A stretch of 55,553 bases of DNA from Scatonaster sp045598705 (lineage in GTDB: Bacteria; Bacillota; Clostridia; Saccharofermentanales; Saccharofermentanaceae). The stretch's first letter is position 1; each line of letters starts with the position of its first letter. Made by a program: the position numbers and the translations under genes. Positions 42,147 to 51,350 of this stretch are shown here, in pieces. The notes under the pieces were generated by a model, which worked only from the letters and a program-made list of their open reading frames with translations, had not been told where the DNA came from and did no database searches. The stretch spans positions 1 to 55,553 of the forward strand of contig JAZLMM010000004.1 in NCBI GenBank assembly GCA_045598705.1. Direction: 5' to 3'.

Positions 42147-42898
42147 AAGACTTCAATATCAAAAGATACGCACAGGAGTGGTTGATGTTCCTCTTTCCTC
42201 CTGTTTGCATGGTGTGTGGACATATACTCGTTCCTGGAGATAATTGCAGTAAACAGATGAAGGATCTTCAAATCTGTGTTAAATGTCTGTCAACGTTTCC
42301 AGTTCGATTAGAAAATGAACGGTGGTTCCCCTGCCTTTCAAATGGATATGAGACGGACCCGATTCCCGACTTCAAAGTGTGGACAATGCTCCATTATAGG
42401 ATGCCTGTAACAATGTTACTCCGTAGAATGAAGTTCCAATCTGCGCAGTATTGCGGTACTTTGATCGGCTATCTGATGGGCAGAGAATTCCCTCGAAATC
42501 TTCCCTTGAAATTTCAGGCGATTTTGCCAATTCCGCTGTCAGACCAAAGAAGGGAGAGCCGGGGTTTTAATCAGGCTGAGGTACTGGGCGAACAACTCTC
42601 ATCTGCTATTTCGGTTCCTATGCTCACGGAGGTTCTGGTGAGAACTCGACATACCAAGCAACAAAGCCGATATAAGGACCCGCTTCAACGTGATAGTAAT
42701 GTTGTAGGTGCTTTTGCAGTGGATGAATCTTGGGATATCACAGGATGGAACATTCTCCTTATTGATGACATTCTCACTTCGGGCGCCACGCTTCACGAAG
42801 CGGCCAAGGTGCTCTACGCGGCAGGCGCCGCACAGATTATCGGTGTTGTAGCGGCAACTCATCGAGAAAATTCAAAAAATGAGAATAGAATCGCATAG
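42143..42898 (+). CDS. comF: ComF-family phosphoribosyltransferase-like protein
   Basis: The 251-residue protein has an N-terminal zinc-finger pattern (VCMVCGH ... ICVKC) in residues about 20-50, and a C-terminal PRTase fold with the PRPP-loop-like ILLIDDILTSGATLHEAAKVL near 205-225. LPIPLSDQRRESRGFNQAEVL near 130 is a ComF hallmark. In naturally competent Firmicutes ComF acts in DNA uptake with ComFA. Here it is translationally coupled (4-base overlap) to a RecD-like helicase instead of comFA. Confidence 0.92.
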   Translation: MKDFNIKRYAQEWLMFLFPPVCMVCGHILVPGDNCSKQMKDLQICVKCLSTFPVRLENERWFPCLSNGYETDPIPDFKVWTMLHYRMPVTMLLRRMKFQSAQYCGTLIGYLMGREFPRNLPLKFQAILPIPLSDQRRESRGFNQAEVLGEQLSSAISVPMLTEVLVRTRHTKQQSRYKDPLQRDSNVVGAFAVDESWDITGWNILLIDDILTSGATLHEAAKVLYAAGAAQIIGVVAATHRENSKNENRIA

Positions 42899-42948
42899 GA
42901 TTTGTCATATTTCAGTAATTTCCAGTTCTTCCATTCAGATAGAGATAC

Positions 42949-42957
42949 TGGTATAAT
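42949..42957 (+). promoter_or_regulatory. Extended -10 promoter upstream of the structured RNA
   Basis: TGGTATAAT is a perfect extended -10 (TGnTATAAT). The -35 region (TTCCAT at 42929-42934) is poor. Transcription should start near 42964. Confidence 0.6.
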
Positions 42958-42962
42958 AGAGA

Positions 42963-43131
42963 CAACCTAAAGCTGAAGCTCATGTTTTTGAACCTTCATG
43001 ACATAATCGGGAATCCGATGTCGGAGCAGAGACGATCAAGCCCCCGCTGAGAGGAAGATCTTAGACTGCCGCAGGATACCCACCTGGCGAACGCTAGGTG
43101 TCAAAAGTGAGTAACGGTTTTGGGCTTTTCT
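42963..43131 (+). ncRNA. Structured RNA or long leader upstream of cysE
   Basis: About 170 bases with several strong helices: ATCGG-gaat-CCGAT (43006-43020 region), CTGAGA with TCTTAG, and the 8-bp CACCTGGC-GAAC-GCTAGGTG hairpin (43081-43100). TGGGCTT (43121-43127) can pair either with AAGCTCA (42976-42982) or, as GGGCTT, with AAGCCC (43038-43043), so two closed forms compete. Length, promoter and end-to-end pairing recall 6S RNA, which I cannot confirm. It lacks the T-box sequence expected for a cysteine T-box leader. It could be an independent RNA or an attenuator of cysE-cysS. Confidence 0.5.
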
Positions 43132-43155
43132 TATGACCGAAACAAAGGACGAAAT

Positions 43156-43848
43156 ATGGGACTTTGGAAAGATGCGAAACAAATTGCAAAGCGCGACCCG
43201 GCAGCACGGGGCGTGCTTTCTGTTATCTTGCTATATCCTGGATTTCATGCCCTGATTTTTCACAAAGTCAGTCATTTCTTCTATCGCATTAAACTTTGCG
43301 GACTTGCTAGGTGGAATTCCCAGTTCGGAAGAACATGTACAGGAATTGAGATTCACCCTGGTGCGAAGATCGGTCACGGACTGTTTATTGACCACGGAAT
43401 GGGAATTGTCGTTGGTGAGACAGCTGAAATAGGTGAGAATTGTACGATCTACCATGGTGTGACGCTCGGTGGTACCGGCCATGGAAAAGGGAAGCGTCAT
43501 CCGACATTAGGGAACGATGTACTGGTGGGCGCGGGTGCGAAGATACTCGGCCCCATTACCGTCGGGGATAATGCCCGAATCGGTGCGAATGCTGTTGTGT
43601 TGCATGATGTTCCTGCCGGTGCTACGGTAGTAGGTGTCCCCGGCAAAGTGGTCCGCATAGAGGGTATGCCCGTAAATCACGCGGACGAATTGGATCATCC
43701 GACAGTGGAAGATCCGCTTGAAATCGAAATGCGTCGTCTGATGCATCGAGTCGCCGCACTGGAAGAAGCAGTGAAGGTACAAGATTCTGACTTCCATGAA
43801 CCGGAAGCCACCGCAGAAGACGTGATCATAGAGGAGGAAGAAACATGA
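43156..43848 (+). CDS. cysE: Serine O-acetyltransferase
   Basis: The 230-residue protein has the SAT helical start, HALIFHKVSHFFY, then left-handed beta-helix hexapeptides with IEIHPGAKIGHGLFIDHGMG and GVTLGGTGHGKGKRHP. It acetylates serine for cysteine synthesis. I choose ATG 43156 (AAAGGA upstream) over an in-frame TTG 12 codons earlier that falls in the structured RNA. A ~50-residue acidic tail follows the last hexapeptide. The stop overlaps cysS by 4 bases, a common pairing of cysteine synthesis and charging. Confidence 0.95.
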   Translation: MGLWKDAKQIAKRDPAARGVLSVILLYPGFHALIFHKVSHFFYRIKLCGLARWNSQFGRTCTGIEIHPGAKIGHGLFIDHGMGIVVGETAEIGENCTIYHGVTLGGTGHGKGKRHPTLGNDVLVGAGAKILGPITVGDNARIGANAVVLHDVPAGATVVGVPGKVVRIEGMPVNHADELDHPTVEDPLEIEMRRLMHRVAALEEAVKVQDSDFHEPEATAEDVIIEEEET

Positions 43849-45269
43849 AGATTTTTAACACGATGACTAGAATGAAGGAAGAATTTGTCCCGATGGAAGA
43901 GGGTAAAGTTAAGTTGTATGCCTGCGGACCGACGGTATATAACTATTTCCACCTCGGAAATGCTCGTCCGTTCGTTACGTTCGACACCCTTCGCAGATAT
44001 CTTGAATACAGAGGATATGAAGTGACGTTCTGCCAGAACTTCACGGATATCGATGACAAGATGATCAATCGCGCTAATCAGGAAGGTATCACGATCAAAG
44101 AACTGGCCGATCGTTATATCGCTGAATATTACAAAGATGCAGATGCCCTTGGCATCAAGCGTCCGACCTACCAGCCAAGAGCCACCGAGACGATGGATGA
44201 GATTATCGCATTGATCTCGGATCTGGTGGAGAAGGGATATGCTTATCAGATTGAAGACGGCGTCTACTATGATGTCACGAAGTTCAAGGATTACGGCAAA
44301 CTGTCTCACTACAACCTGGAGGATCTTCAGGCTGGCGGCGGTGAGCGTGGCGCTTCCTACGAAGGTAAGAAGAATCCGGCAGACTTCGCAATCTGGAAAG
44401 CCAAGAAAGAAGGCGAGCCTTTCTGGGATTCTCCGTGGGGAGAAGGTCGTCCGGGTTGGCATATCGAGTGCTCAGCCATGAATCGAAAATATCTTGGCAA
44501 GACGATTGATATCCATGGTGGCGGACAGGATCTGATCTTTCCACACCATGAGAATGAGATTGCGCAAAGTGAGGCGGCGAACGGCTGCACTTTCTCCCGC
44601 TACTGGATGCACAACGCTTTCGTAAATGTCGATAATGAGAAAATGAGTAAGTCTCTCGGTAACTTCTTTACAGTACGTGATATCGTGGAGAAATTCCCTT
44701 ATGAAGTCATTCGCTTCTTCATTCTGTCCGGTCATTATAGAATGCCTATCAACTTCAGTGATGAATTGCTGAAATCTGCGCAGAATGGTCTGGATCGTAT
44801 CGCTACAGCAGTTGAGTCTTCTGACTTCATTCTGAGTCACGAAAAAGAAGCTGGACTGGCACCAAAAGAAGAAGCAATTTCAGAACTTGCGGCTGCGGTA
44901 GCGGAAGCAAAGAAGTCTTTCATCGGCAATATGGATGATGACATGAATACCGCAGATGCAATTACTTCTGTCTATACGTTAGTTCGTGTACTGAATACGC
45001 ATTTGACGGCTAAAGATGTTTCAGCTGAGACGATTCGGACAGCTGCTGATATGATTTGCGAATTGATGAATGTTCTGGGACTTGATATCCGTGCGATCTT
45101 GAATAAAGATAGCGGCATCCCATCTGAGGTGATGGATCTTGTGAATCAACGCGTCGAAGCAAAGAAGAACAAGGATTTTGCACGGGCCGATGCACTTCGT
45201 GATCAGGTATCAGAAATGGGTTATCAGATCAAAGATACCCCACAAGGACCGCAGGTGACAAAGAAATGA
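43845..45269 (+). CDS. cysS: Cysteinyl-tRNA synthetase
   Basis: The 474-residue class I synthetase has the HIGH-type motif YFHLGNARPF near residue 36, zinc ligands including Cys28 (ACGPTVYNY), the cysteine in HIECSAMN and FPHHENEIAQSEA, and the KMSKS loop NEKMSKSLGNFF near 267. It charges tRNA-Cys. It is coupled to cysE by overlap, and its stop overlaps mrnC. Confidence 0.98.
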   Translation: MKIFNTMTRMKEEFVPMEEGKVKLYACGPTVYNYFHLGNARPFVTFDTLRRYLEYRGYEVTFCQNFTDIDDKMINRANQEGITIKELADRYIAEYYKDADALGIKRPTYQPRATETMDEIIALISDLVEKGYAYQIEDGVYYDVTKFKDYGKLSHYNLEDLQAGGGERGASYEGKKNPADFAIWKAKKEGEPFWDSPWGEGRPGWHIECSAMNRKYLGKTIDIHGGGQDLIFPHHENEIAQSEAANGCTFSRYWMHNAFVNVDNEKMSKSLGNFFTVRDIVEKFPYEVIRFFILSGHYRMPINFSDELLKSAQNGLDRIATAVESSDFILSHEKEAGLAPKEEAISELAAAVAEAKKSFIGNMDDDMNTADAITSVYTLVRVLNTHLTAKDVSAETIRTAADMICELMNVLGLDIRAILNKDSGIPSEVMDLVNQRVEAKKNKDFARADALRDQVSEMGYQIKDTPQGPQVTKK

Positions 45270-45670
45270 TGATTCCGATTCCACCGGAGGATATTCGAGA
45301 AATTCCGACCTCTGCGCTTGCCTATGTTGGCGATGCGGTGTACGAGCTCTATGTGCGCACACAAATCGTTGCTCGAAGCGGCGGACAGTCAGGTGTGCTT
45401 CATAGAAAAGCCGTGAAGTATGTCAGTGCACCAGCGCAAGCTCAAGCAATTCGTGCGCTTCATGATGAATTGTCGGAAGAAGAACAGAATGTATTCAGAC
45501 GTGGAAAGAATGGACATCAAGGAAGTATGGCGAAGAATGCCAGCCCTGCAGACTATAAGTATGCAACTGGACTAGAGACACTGATCGGTTATCTATATAT
45601 CGATGGTCGAGAGGAACGCTTGAATGAATTACTTCATCGAATCATGCAGATTCTTGAAGAAACGAAATAA
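45266..45670 (+). CDS. mrnC: Mini-ribonuclease III
   Basis: The 134-residue protein is an RNase III catalytic domain without a dsRNA-binding domain. It has ALAYVGDAVYELYVRT near 18-33 (metal-binding Asp) and YKYATGLETLIGYLYIDG near 95-112 (Glu metal ligand). MrnC matures 23S rRNA ends. The conserved order cysS-mrnC-rlmB is kept; the start overlaps the cysS stop. Confidence 0.95.
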   Translation: MMIPIPPEDIREIPTSALAYVGDAVYELYVRTQIVARSGGQSGVLHRKAVKYVSAPAQAQAIRALHDELSEEEQNVFRRGKNGHQGSMAKNASPADYKYATGLETLIGYLYIDGREERLNELLHRIMQILEETK

Positions 45671-45685
45671 AAGGAGATTGTGAAG

Positions 45686-46594
45686 ATGGGACCGCATGGA
45701 ACGGGAAACAGACGTCCGGGACAACATAATGGACAATTTCGGAACGATCACGGAAGAGTGAAGAACGCGGCTTCCGAGCGTTTTGCAACCATTCGCGAGA
45801 ATAACATTGTGAAGAGTGCTGTAGAGAATGAGCCGACCGATGATCGAATCGAAGGCAGAAATCCAGTGCTGGAAGCCATGCGGGCTGGCCGTACGATTAA
45901 TAAGTTGTTCGTGATGAAACGATTGGAGAACAGTCGTCCGGATCCGACCATGGCTCGAATCATTAATATGGCGAAAGATAAGAAGATTCCAATCATGGAA
46001 GTCCCGAAGTCCAATCTGGATACCATGTCTCAGACGCATAATCATCAAGGTGTGATTGCTCAGGTTGCAGCACATGAATATGTTGAGATTGATGACATGC
46101 TTGCCCGAGCACAGGAAAAGGGCGAGGCGCCACTCCTTGTGATTCTGGATGAATTGAAAGATGCTTATAACTTAGGTTCGATCTTGCGTATTGCGGATGC
46201 TGCGGGTGTTCACGGAGTCATCATTCCACAGCATCGCTCGATTGGACTGGATTCCATGGTAGGCAAAGCTTCTGCCGGTGCAATCGAGTATGTTCCCGTG
46301 GCGCGTGTCAATAATCTTTCACGTACGATTTTGGAATTGAAAGAAAAGGGATTTTGGATTGCAGGGACTGATGCAGAAGGCACAAATCTCTACTGCGATA
46401 ATATCTGGTCTGGTCCGATGGCTATTGTTATCGGAAGTGAGGGCGAGGGCATGAACAAGAACATTAAAGACAAATGTGATTATTTGCTGTCCATTCCTAT
46501 GGCTGGTTCAGTAAATAGTTTAAATGCTGCAGTTGCAGCAGGTATTGTTGTCTTCGAAGCGGTCAAACAACGGAGGATTCAAAGCGATTCGTGA
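45686..46594 (+). CDS. rlmB: TrmH/RlmB-family RNA 2'-O-methyltransferase
   Basis: The SPOUT-class enzyme (302 residues from ATG 45686, with AAGGAG at 45671-45676 in better position than for GTG 45680) has a basic ~50-residue N-terminal extension. It then has the RlmB substrate domain (IEGRNPVLEAMRAGRTINKLF) and the trefoil knot with ILDELKDAYNLGSILRIADAAGV, IVIGSEGEGM and IPMAGSVNSLNAAVAAGI. It probably methylates a 23S rRNA guanosine. Neighbour order matches Bacillus yacO context. Confidence 0.94.
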   Translation: MGPHGTGNRRPGQHNGQFRNDHGRVKNAASERFATIRENNIVKSAVENEPTDDRIEGRNPVLEAMRAGRTINKLFVMKRLENSRPDPTMARIINMAKDKKIPIMEVPKSNLDTMSQTHNHQGVIAQVAAHEYVEIDDMLARAQEKGEAPLLVILDELKDAYNLGSILRIADAAGVHGVIIPQHRSIGLDSMVGKASAGAIEYVPVARVNNLSRTILELKEKGFWIAGTDAEGTNLYCDNIWSGPMAIVIGSEGEGMNKNIKDKCDYLLSIPMAGSVNSLNAAVAAGIVVFEAVKQRRIQSDS

Positions 46595-47925
46595 GACGGA
46601 AGAAGTTTATAAAAGGTGGTTTATTCATAGTGCGTAGCCTCGCTGCGCTCTTGGTGTGCTGTCTTTTATCCGCTATCCTTACCAGTTGCTCGCACGCAAA
46701 GATTTTTACCCAGCGCATAGATGAACCAGAACTGGCACGAATTCTTGTTGACTCTATGCAAGACCTAAATAGCACAGAAGTGTTATATGAAATCATTCCG
46801 GATGAGCAGAAGGATGGACTAACCTATTCTGAATATTACGAGTATGTCAGTGTGCTTCAGAAATTGTTGCCGCGTGGTAGCCGTGCAACTTCTTTCAGCA
46901 TAGTGGAAGGTGAAGAGAAAGAGAAACTGATCTCACAGATGATGGATAACAGTTCTGAAGAATATGAGACACTGATTCGTGGGTGCGTGCCGATTCGTAT
47001 TGAGACGACCGGTGAGCGCAAATCTGGCTATCCGATTTATATTTACCTTCAGACACAACCAGATGGGACCATTTACATTAATCGAAGATGGGCACAGAAC
47101 TGTATGGATCTTTTTGCTTTCTCCAATCACTACTTCGAAGCATATGAGAATAGCAATCTTGAAGATGTGAAGCATCTTCTTTCTTCCATGGAGACGCAGG
47201 AGCCGATTCCAAATGAACAGAGCATCCTTGAGGCAAAAGCCAATGAGATGATTCGATTCTATTCTGTGAATGTACAATCTTCGATGGACGAATATGAGAT
47301 GGTGGCCATAGATGCTTCTTATCTAGTTTTCTTTCAGCCGGAAGTCTTGGATTCTACGCTCCATGCCAGCTCTCGTGAAGTGATATTTCGAAGTGATGCA
47401 GACGATCTAATATCTGTCGCCGACCCAATCAAGAGTGATTTAAAGACGGCTGATTTATACTTGTACTATAAGGGACATCGCACCCTTCGAGTCGGTGAGC
47501 ATGCTTCAGCGGCTTCGGTGCGTTCTCTTCTTGGTGAACCAATCTCTGTCACCTGTGGACCTATTTTGGAGGGTGGAGATGTCAAGAAGAATCGTTCGGA
47601 TGCACTTCGTAGAATTCTCGTGCGTTACCCAGGATTTGTACTGACAATATACGGTCATTATACGAGCGAAACGGAGTGGGACGGTACATGTATTCGTTTC
47701 CGTATTTGGGATTCTCAGAATGTCTCTATAGGTGAACGCATATCAATCACAGAGACTTCTTGGGAAATCTTGAAGCGATATCCATATGCAGATGAAGGTA
47801 ACTATCAGATGAACGTTGTTGTGGATGGTGAGCTATATGAACTGATTGTTGAAATTGATCAGGCACACACAAATGGAAATGGCAGCTATCCAATTTCTTC
47901 ACTGAGACTATCGAAGATCAGTTAG
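46591..47925 (+). CDS. Secreted lipoprotein of unknown function
   Basis: The GTG start overlaps the rlmB stop (GTGA). The 444-residue product has a basic start, a hydrophobic segment (about 14-32) and the lipobox LTSCS near residue 33, so it should be lipidated and anchored outside the membrane. The rest is soluble; residues 330-440 form what looks like a beta-rich domain containing LLGEPISVTCGP and IRFRIWDSQNVSIGE, similar in feel to SmpA/BamE-like folds. I do not recognise the family. No dedicated partner gene is adjacent. Confidence 0.75.
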   Translation: MRRKKFIKGGLFIVRSLAALLVCCLLSAILTSCSHAKIFTQRIDEPELARILVDSMQDLNSTEVLYEIIPDEQKDGLTYSEYYEYVSVLQKLLPRGSRATSFSIVEGEEKEKLISQMMDNSSEEYETLIRGCVPIRIETTGERKSGYPIYIYLQTQPDGTIYINRRWAQNCMDLFAFSNHYFEAYENSNLEDVKHLLSSMETQEPIPNEQSILEAKANEMIRFYSVNVQSSMDEYEMVAIDASYLVFFQPEVLDSTLHASSREVIFRSDADDLISVADPIKSDLKTADLYLYYKGHRTLRVGEHASAASVRSLLGEPISVTCGPILEGGDVKKNRSDALRRILVRYPGFVLTIYGHYTSETEWDGTCIRFRIWDSQNVSIGERISITETSWEILKRYPYADEGNYQMNVVVDGELYELIVEIDQAHTNGNGSYPISSLRLSKIS

Positions 47926-47927
47926 CA

Positions 47928-48680
47928 TCAAATATCTTCTGGAAGAAGCAGATTGCGAAGTGAAGTAATCTCCGCATCGGATAGACCGGCGCTTAATAGA
48001 TATTCCCTAGCATCGCCGTGATAATGGTTATCTAGATGATTCAGAAACATGACTATGTTAGATGCGTCGCTACGATATATGTGTTGTTCCTTCGGTGGCA
48101 GTTTGGCCATTAATGGGGCGACTAATTCACGAACGTATACGTAGGAAACTGCGTAGTTATCGATAATATCTTGTCGGTTCACACCACAAAGCAGGTACAG
48201 CAGTGCGGCAATTAAACCGGTACGATCTTTGCCATGTGCACAATGGAAGAGCACGGTCTTAGGCGCTTCGTGCAAGATGGTGCGATACACTTTGGCAAAA
48301 TCCTGCTTCGAGTGCTCTGCCATCCATACATACATATGTCCAAGTGAAGTAGACTTCGTATCTACGATAAGCGGATCTGATTGGAAATCTTCGTCGTCCA
48401 CGTGAAAAAGGGGAATACTGTAATACGTAAAGCGTGGATCATCTGAAATGATATCCGGTTCTAACGTCGTCTCTGTCGATGAGCGAAGATCTATAATTAC
48501 TTCAATGGGGTATTCCGTTAGCAGACGGATATCCGACTCAGCAAGACGATTCAACGCATCAGAACGGACCAGACGGTGAGCGCAAAGTAATTTCCCGTCA
48601 GATGTGCGTAGTACACCCAGATCCCTTGCATTATAGAGTGCCGGGATAGGCAAAATTCCAGTTGTATGATTAAATTCCAT
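47928..48680 (-). CDS. Tyrosine/serine protein phosphatase (Y_phosphatase3 type)
   Basis: The 250-residue protein has the Cx5R catalytic loop VLFHCAHGKDRTGLIAALL near residues 145-163. IIDLRSSTETTLEPDI near 60 and NARDLGVLRTSDG near 17 are typical of PF13350 phosphatases. The Cys is the nucleophile and the Arg binds phosphate. Targets may be phosphotyrosine proteins or phosphoinositide-like lipids. It converges on the lipoprotein gene with a 2-base gap and diverges from the response regulator. Confidence 0.92.
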   Translation of the reverse strand: MEFNHTTGILPIPALYNARDLGVLRTSDGKLLCAHRLVRSDALNRLAESDIRLLTEYPIEVIIDLRSSTETTLEPDIISDDPRFTYYSIPLFHVDDEDFQSDPLIVDTKSTSLGHMYVWMAEHSKQDFAKVYRTILHEAPKTVLFHCAHGKDRTGLIAALLYLLCGVNRQDIIDNYAVSYVYVRELVAPLMAKLPPKEQHIYRSDASNIVMFLNHLDNHYHGDAREYLLSAGLSDAEITSLRNLLLPEDI

Positions 48681-48757
48681 AGTTTACCTCAAGCCATAAA
48701 GATTATATCACTGAAAATGTCTGAGTGTGGTACAATAGTACGGTATGAGGAGAAATT

Positions 48758-49441
48758 ATGAAGAAAATACTGATTATTGAAGACAATACAGAGATTAATC
48801 ACATGATCGCTGATGCCTTGAAGAAGGCTGGCTATGAGTGCACGCAAGCATTCTCCGGAACAGAAGCTTTACTCTACTACGAGCGGGAGAACTTCAGTCT
48901 CGTGCTTATGGATATGATGCTCCCGGGTCTTTGTGGAGATGAACTGTTTCCCAAGATGAAAGCAATCAAGGACGTACCGGTAATCGTTGTGTCAGCCAAA
49001 GATGAGATGGATACAAAGGTCCAGATGCTTACCTCCGGCGCGGAAGACTATATCACCAAGCCGTTCGAACTGCCGGAATTGTTGGCGCGTGTAGCAGTTC
49101 AGATAAGACGTACTTCCCAGAATTCAGAAGATTCAGTCAGTGGCGGCAAAGTGACTTATAAAGAATTATCTTTGGACGAACAGTCATTTACCGTGTTGGT
49201 AAATGACAATGAAGTTCAGCTGACCAAGCGCGAATTCCAGATTCTGGCATTGCTGGTTGCACATCCGAAGCGAGTATTTACCAAGCAGGATATCTACGAT
49301 TGCGCTTGGAATGAGATCTATATCGGCGAAGATAAGACAATCAACGTTCACATCAGCAACATTCGTAAGAAACTGAAAGAGTATACAGATACAGAATTTA
49401 TAGAGACAGTCTGGGGCATTGGCTACAAACTGGCAAAGTAA
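48758..49441 (+). CDS. OmpR-family response regulator
   Basis: The 227-residue protein has a receiver (IIEDNTEI acidic pocket, phosphorylation Asp in LVLMDMMLPG near residue 52, Lys in YITKPFE near 101) and a winged-helix output (TKREFQILALLVAHPKRVFTKQDIYD, ...NVHISNIRKKL). It starts the ABC transporter region and is probably the partner of the kinase at 54140-55063, since no other kinase is near. A TACAAT -10-like box lies at 48731-48736. Confidence 0.93.
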   Translation: MKKILIIEDNTEINHMIADALKKAGYECTQAFSGTEALLYYERENFSLVLMDMMLPGLCGDELFPKMKAIKDVPVIVVSAKDEMDTKVQMLTSGAEDYITKPFELPELLARVAVQIRRTSQNSEDSVSGGKVTYKELSLDEQSFTVLVNDNEVQLTKREFQILALLVAHPKRVFTKQDIYDCAWNEIYIGEDKTINVHISNIRKKLKEYTDTEFIETVWGIGYKLAK

Positions 49442-49453
49442 GGAGAAGAAGGT

Positions 49454-50365
49454 ATGGGTTACATTTTAACGACTGACAACATTACCAAGAAGTTTAAGTA
49501 TAAGGTTGCAGTCAATCAGGTCTCTATCCACGTGGAACGTGGTGAAGTCTATGGATTGATTGGTAAGAATGGCGCAGGTAAGACGACATTGCTGAAGATG
49601 ATTGCAAACCTGTCTTTCCCGACAAGCGGTTCATACACATTGCATGGCGAGAATGGAGAGACACAGCAGGAAATGATGAAGCGCATAGGCGTATTGATTG
49701 AAGATCCTGGAATTTTCCCCAATCTGTCTGCCATGAAGAACCTGAAGGCGAAGGCCATTGCTTATGGCGTAAAGAATGACAATTATCTTCATGAATTGCT
49801 CCAGTTTGTCGGACTTGCTGATGTAGGTGAGAAGCCTGTAAAGAATTTCTCACTGGGTATGCGTCAGCGCCTCGGTATTGCACTGGCTATGGTAAATTCT
49901 CCGGAATTACTCCTGCTGGATGAACCGATCAACGGATTGGATCCTCAGGGTATTGCCGAGATTCGTGGCGTCATACATCGTCTCTGCACGGAACTTCACA
50001 CGACGGTTATCATCTCCAGCCATATTCTGGAAGAGTTATCCAAGGTTGCTTCTCGTTACGGGATTATTCACAATGGTCAGCTCATCGATGAACTTACCAA
50101 AGAGGAACTGAATGCAAGATGCACACCTCATATCTTTATTCGTACGAAAGATGCGACACAGACAAGTGTTGCACTTCAGAAAATCGGTGTTACACAGTAC
50201 GAATTTAAAGAAGATCACTTCGAGATCAATGAGCGTCTGGATCAGATCTCTGAACTGAACATTCAGCTGGCACGTGAGAACGTACAGATTACCGAGTTGA
50301 GACTGGAAGGTCAGTCTCTTGAAGAATACTACTTCCGTTTGACAGGAGGAAACACCAATGTCTAA
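49454..50365 (+). CDS. ABC transporter ATP-binding protein 1 (BcrA type)
   Basis: The 303-residue ATPase has Walker A GLIGKNGAGKTTLLKMI near 36-52, signature NFSLGMRQRLGIALAM near 136, and Walker B ELLLLDEPINGLDPQGIAE near 155. The C-terminal ~90 residues match bacitracin/lantibiotic exporters (BcrA/CprA). It overlaps the following permease by 8 bases, so the two form one transporter. Likely role: export of, or resistance to, a peptide antibiotic (family-based inference). Confidence 0.93.
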   Translation: MGYILTTDNITKKFKYKVAVNQVSIHVERGEVYGLIGKNGAGKTTLLKMIANLSFPTSGSYTLHGENGETQQEMMKRIGVLIEDPGIFPNLSAMKNLKAKAIAYGVKNDNYLHELLQFVGLADVGEKPVKNFSLGMRQRLGIALAMVNSPELLLLDEPINGLDPQGIAEIRGVIHRLCTELHTTVIISSHILEELSKVASRYGIIHNGQLIDELTKEELNARCTPHIFIRTKDATQTSVALQKIGVTQYEFKEDHFEINERLDQISELNIQLARENVQITELRLEGQSLEEYYFRLTGGNTNV

Positions 50366-51227
50366 TCTTTTCCGCATGCACATATACCGCGCTTCGAAGG
50401 CTAAGTCCACCAAGGTGATTGCTATCCTTCTGGGCGTGTTCTTCACAATCACAATGCTTCTGGCCTATGTGTTCTTTGAAAATCCTTTCGATTTTGATGA
50501 AGAGCTTCTGGATGTATTGAGTGGCGTCATGGGCAGTGGCACGGTGCCCTATAGAATTCATAGCTTCTTCACACAGATGAACAGCCCGTTCATTATTCTG
50601 ATGACGATCTTCACCGTTCTGCTGGTTACGAGTGATTTTTCCAAAGGATATGTAAAGAATATATACGGAATGTTCCAAGATAAGAGTAAGTTCGTATTTG
50701 CGAAGTGGTCAGCGATGGTAGCCTGTATCTCCGTGATATACGTAGCATATTCTCTGCTTAGCATAGGTATTTCTGCGATCATCTTCAAATCTTTCGAGAT
50801 AAAAAAGATGGATCTGTTCTTCGAAAGCTTTATTGTAGAATATATTCTGCTGATTGCACTGCTGACTCTTGTCTTTATGATTACTTCCCTATTTAAGAGC
50901 GCTGCAGGCGGTATGGTAATCGGTCTTATTCTGGCATCCGGTATGATGCAGAGTGTTGAGCAACTTCTGGATATTATCATCGCGAAGATCACAGGTCAGA
51001 ACCTTGCAGATGCGGCGATGGATACGCTTGGCGGTGCCATCGGCATCACTGAGAAATCCGGTGCGTTCAGAATTTCTAATTACTGTATCGACAATGTTTT
51101 CTTGTCTTATCACGCGAACATGAGCTATGCAGATACATTCCGTTCCATCGTCGTTGCGCTTGCTTGGACCGCGTTTGCACTTGCAATCTGTACACTTCTT
51201 GCAAAGAAGAAGGATGTTCGTTGCTGA
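50358..51227 (+). CDS. ABC transporter permease 1
   Basis: The 289-residue membrane protein has about six helices: near 15-37, 70-92 (PFIILMTIFTVLLVTSDFS), 113-135, 150-172, 180-198 and 262-282. This is the ABC2/BcrB plan. It pairs with the ATPase that overlaps its start. A 9-bp hairpin covers its stop codon. Confidence 0.88.
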   Translation: MSNLFRMHIYRASKAKSTKVIAILLGVFFTITMLLAYVFFENPFDFDEELLDVLSGVMGSGTVPYRIHSFFTQMNSPFIILMTIFTVLLVTSDFSKGYVKNIYGMFQDKSKFVFAKWSAMVACISVIYVAYSLLSIGISAIIFKSFEIKKMDLFFESFIVEYILLIALLTLVFMITSLFKSAAGGMVIGLILASGMMQSVEQLLDIIIAKITGQNLADAAMDTLGGAIGITEKSGAFRISNYCIDNVFLSYHANMSYADTFRSIVVALAWTAFALAICTLLAKKKDVRC

Positions 51228-51239
51228 TTGACGAACATC
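51213..51239 (+). other. Stable hairpin over the permease 1 stop codon
   Basis: GATGTTCGT (51213-51221) and ACGAACATC (51231-51239) form a perfect 9-bp stem with a 9-base loop. The T-run after it is broken, so it is a weak terminator or an RNA-stability/processing element before the second transporter pair. Confidence 0.5.
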
Positions 51240-51350
51240 TGGACTTAAACTTTTCTTAATAATTACTTTCCATTTTCTGAACTTCTACTTGGCGATTGTT
51301 TAGGAATTCATCGATAGAATGAGTCCGTAAACAAAAGGAGGAGAGATGAA

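Noticed and set aside
42963..43131. Cysteine T-box leader
   Set aside because: The conserved T-box segment (GGGTGGnACCGCG-like) and its antiterminator partner are absent.
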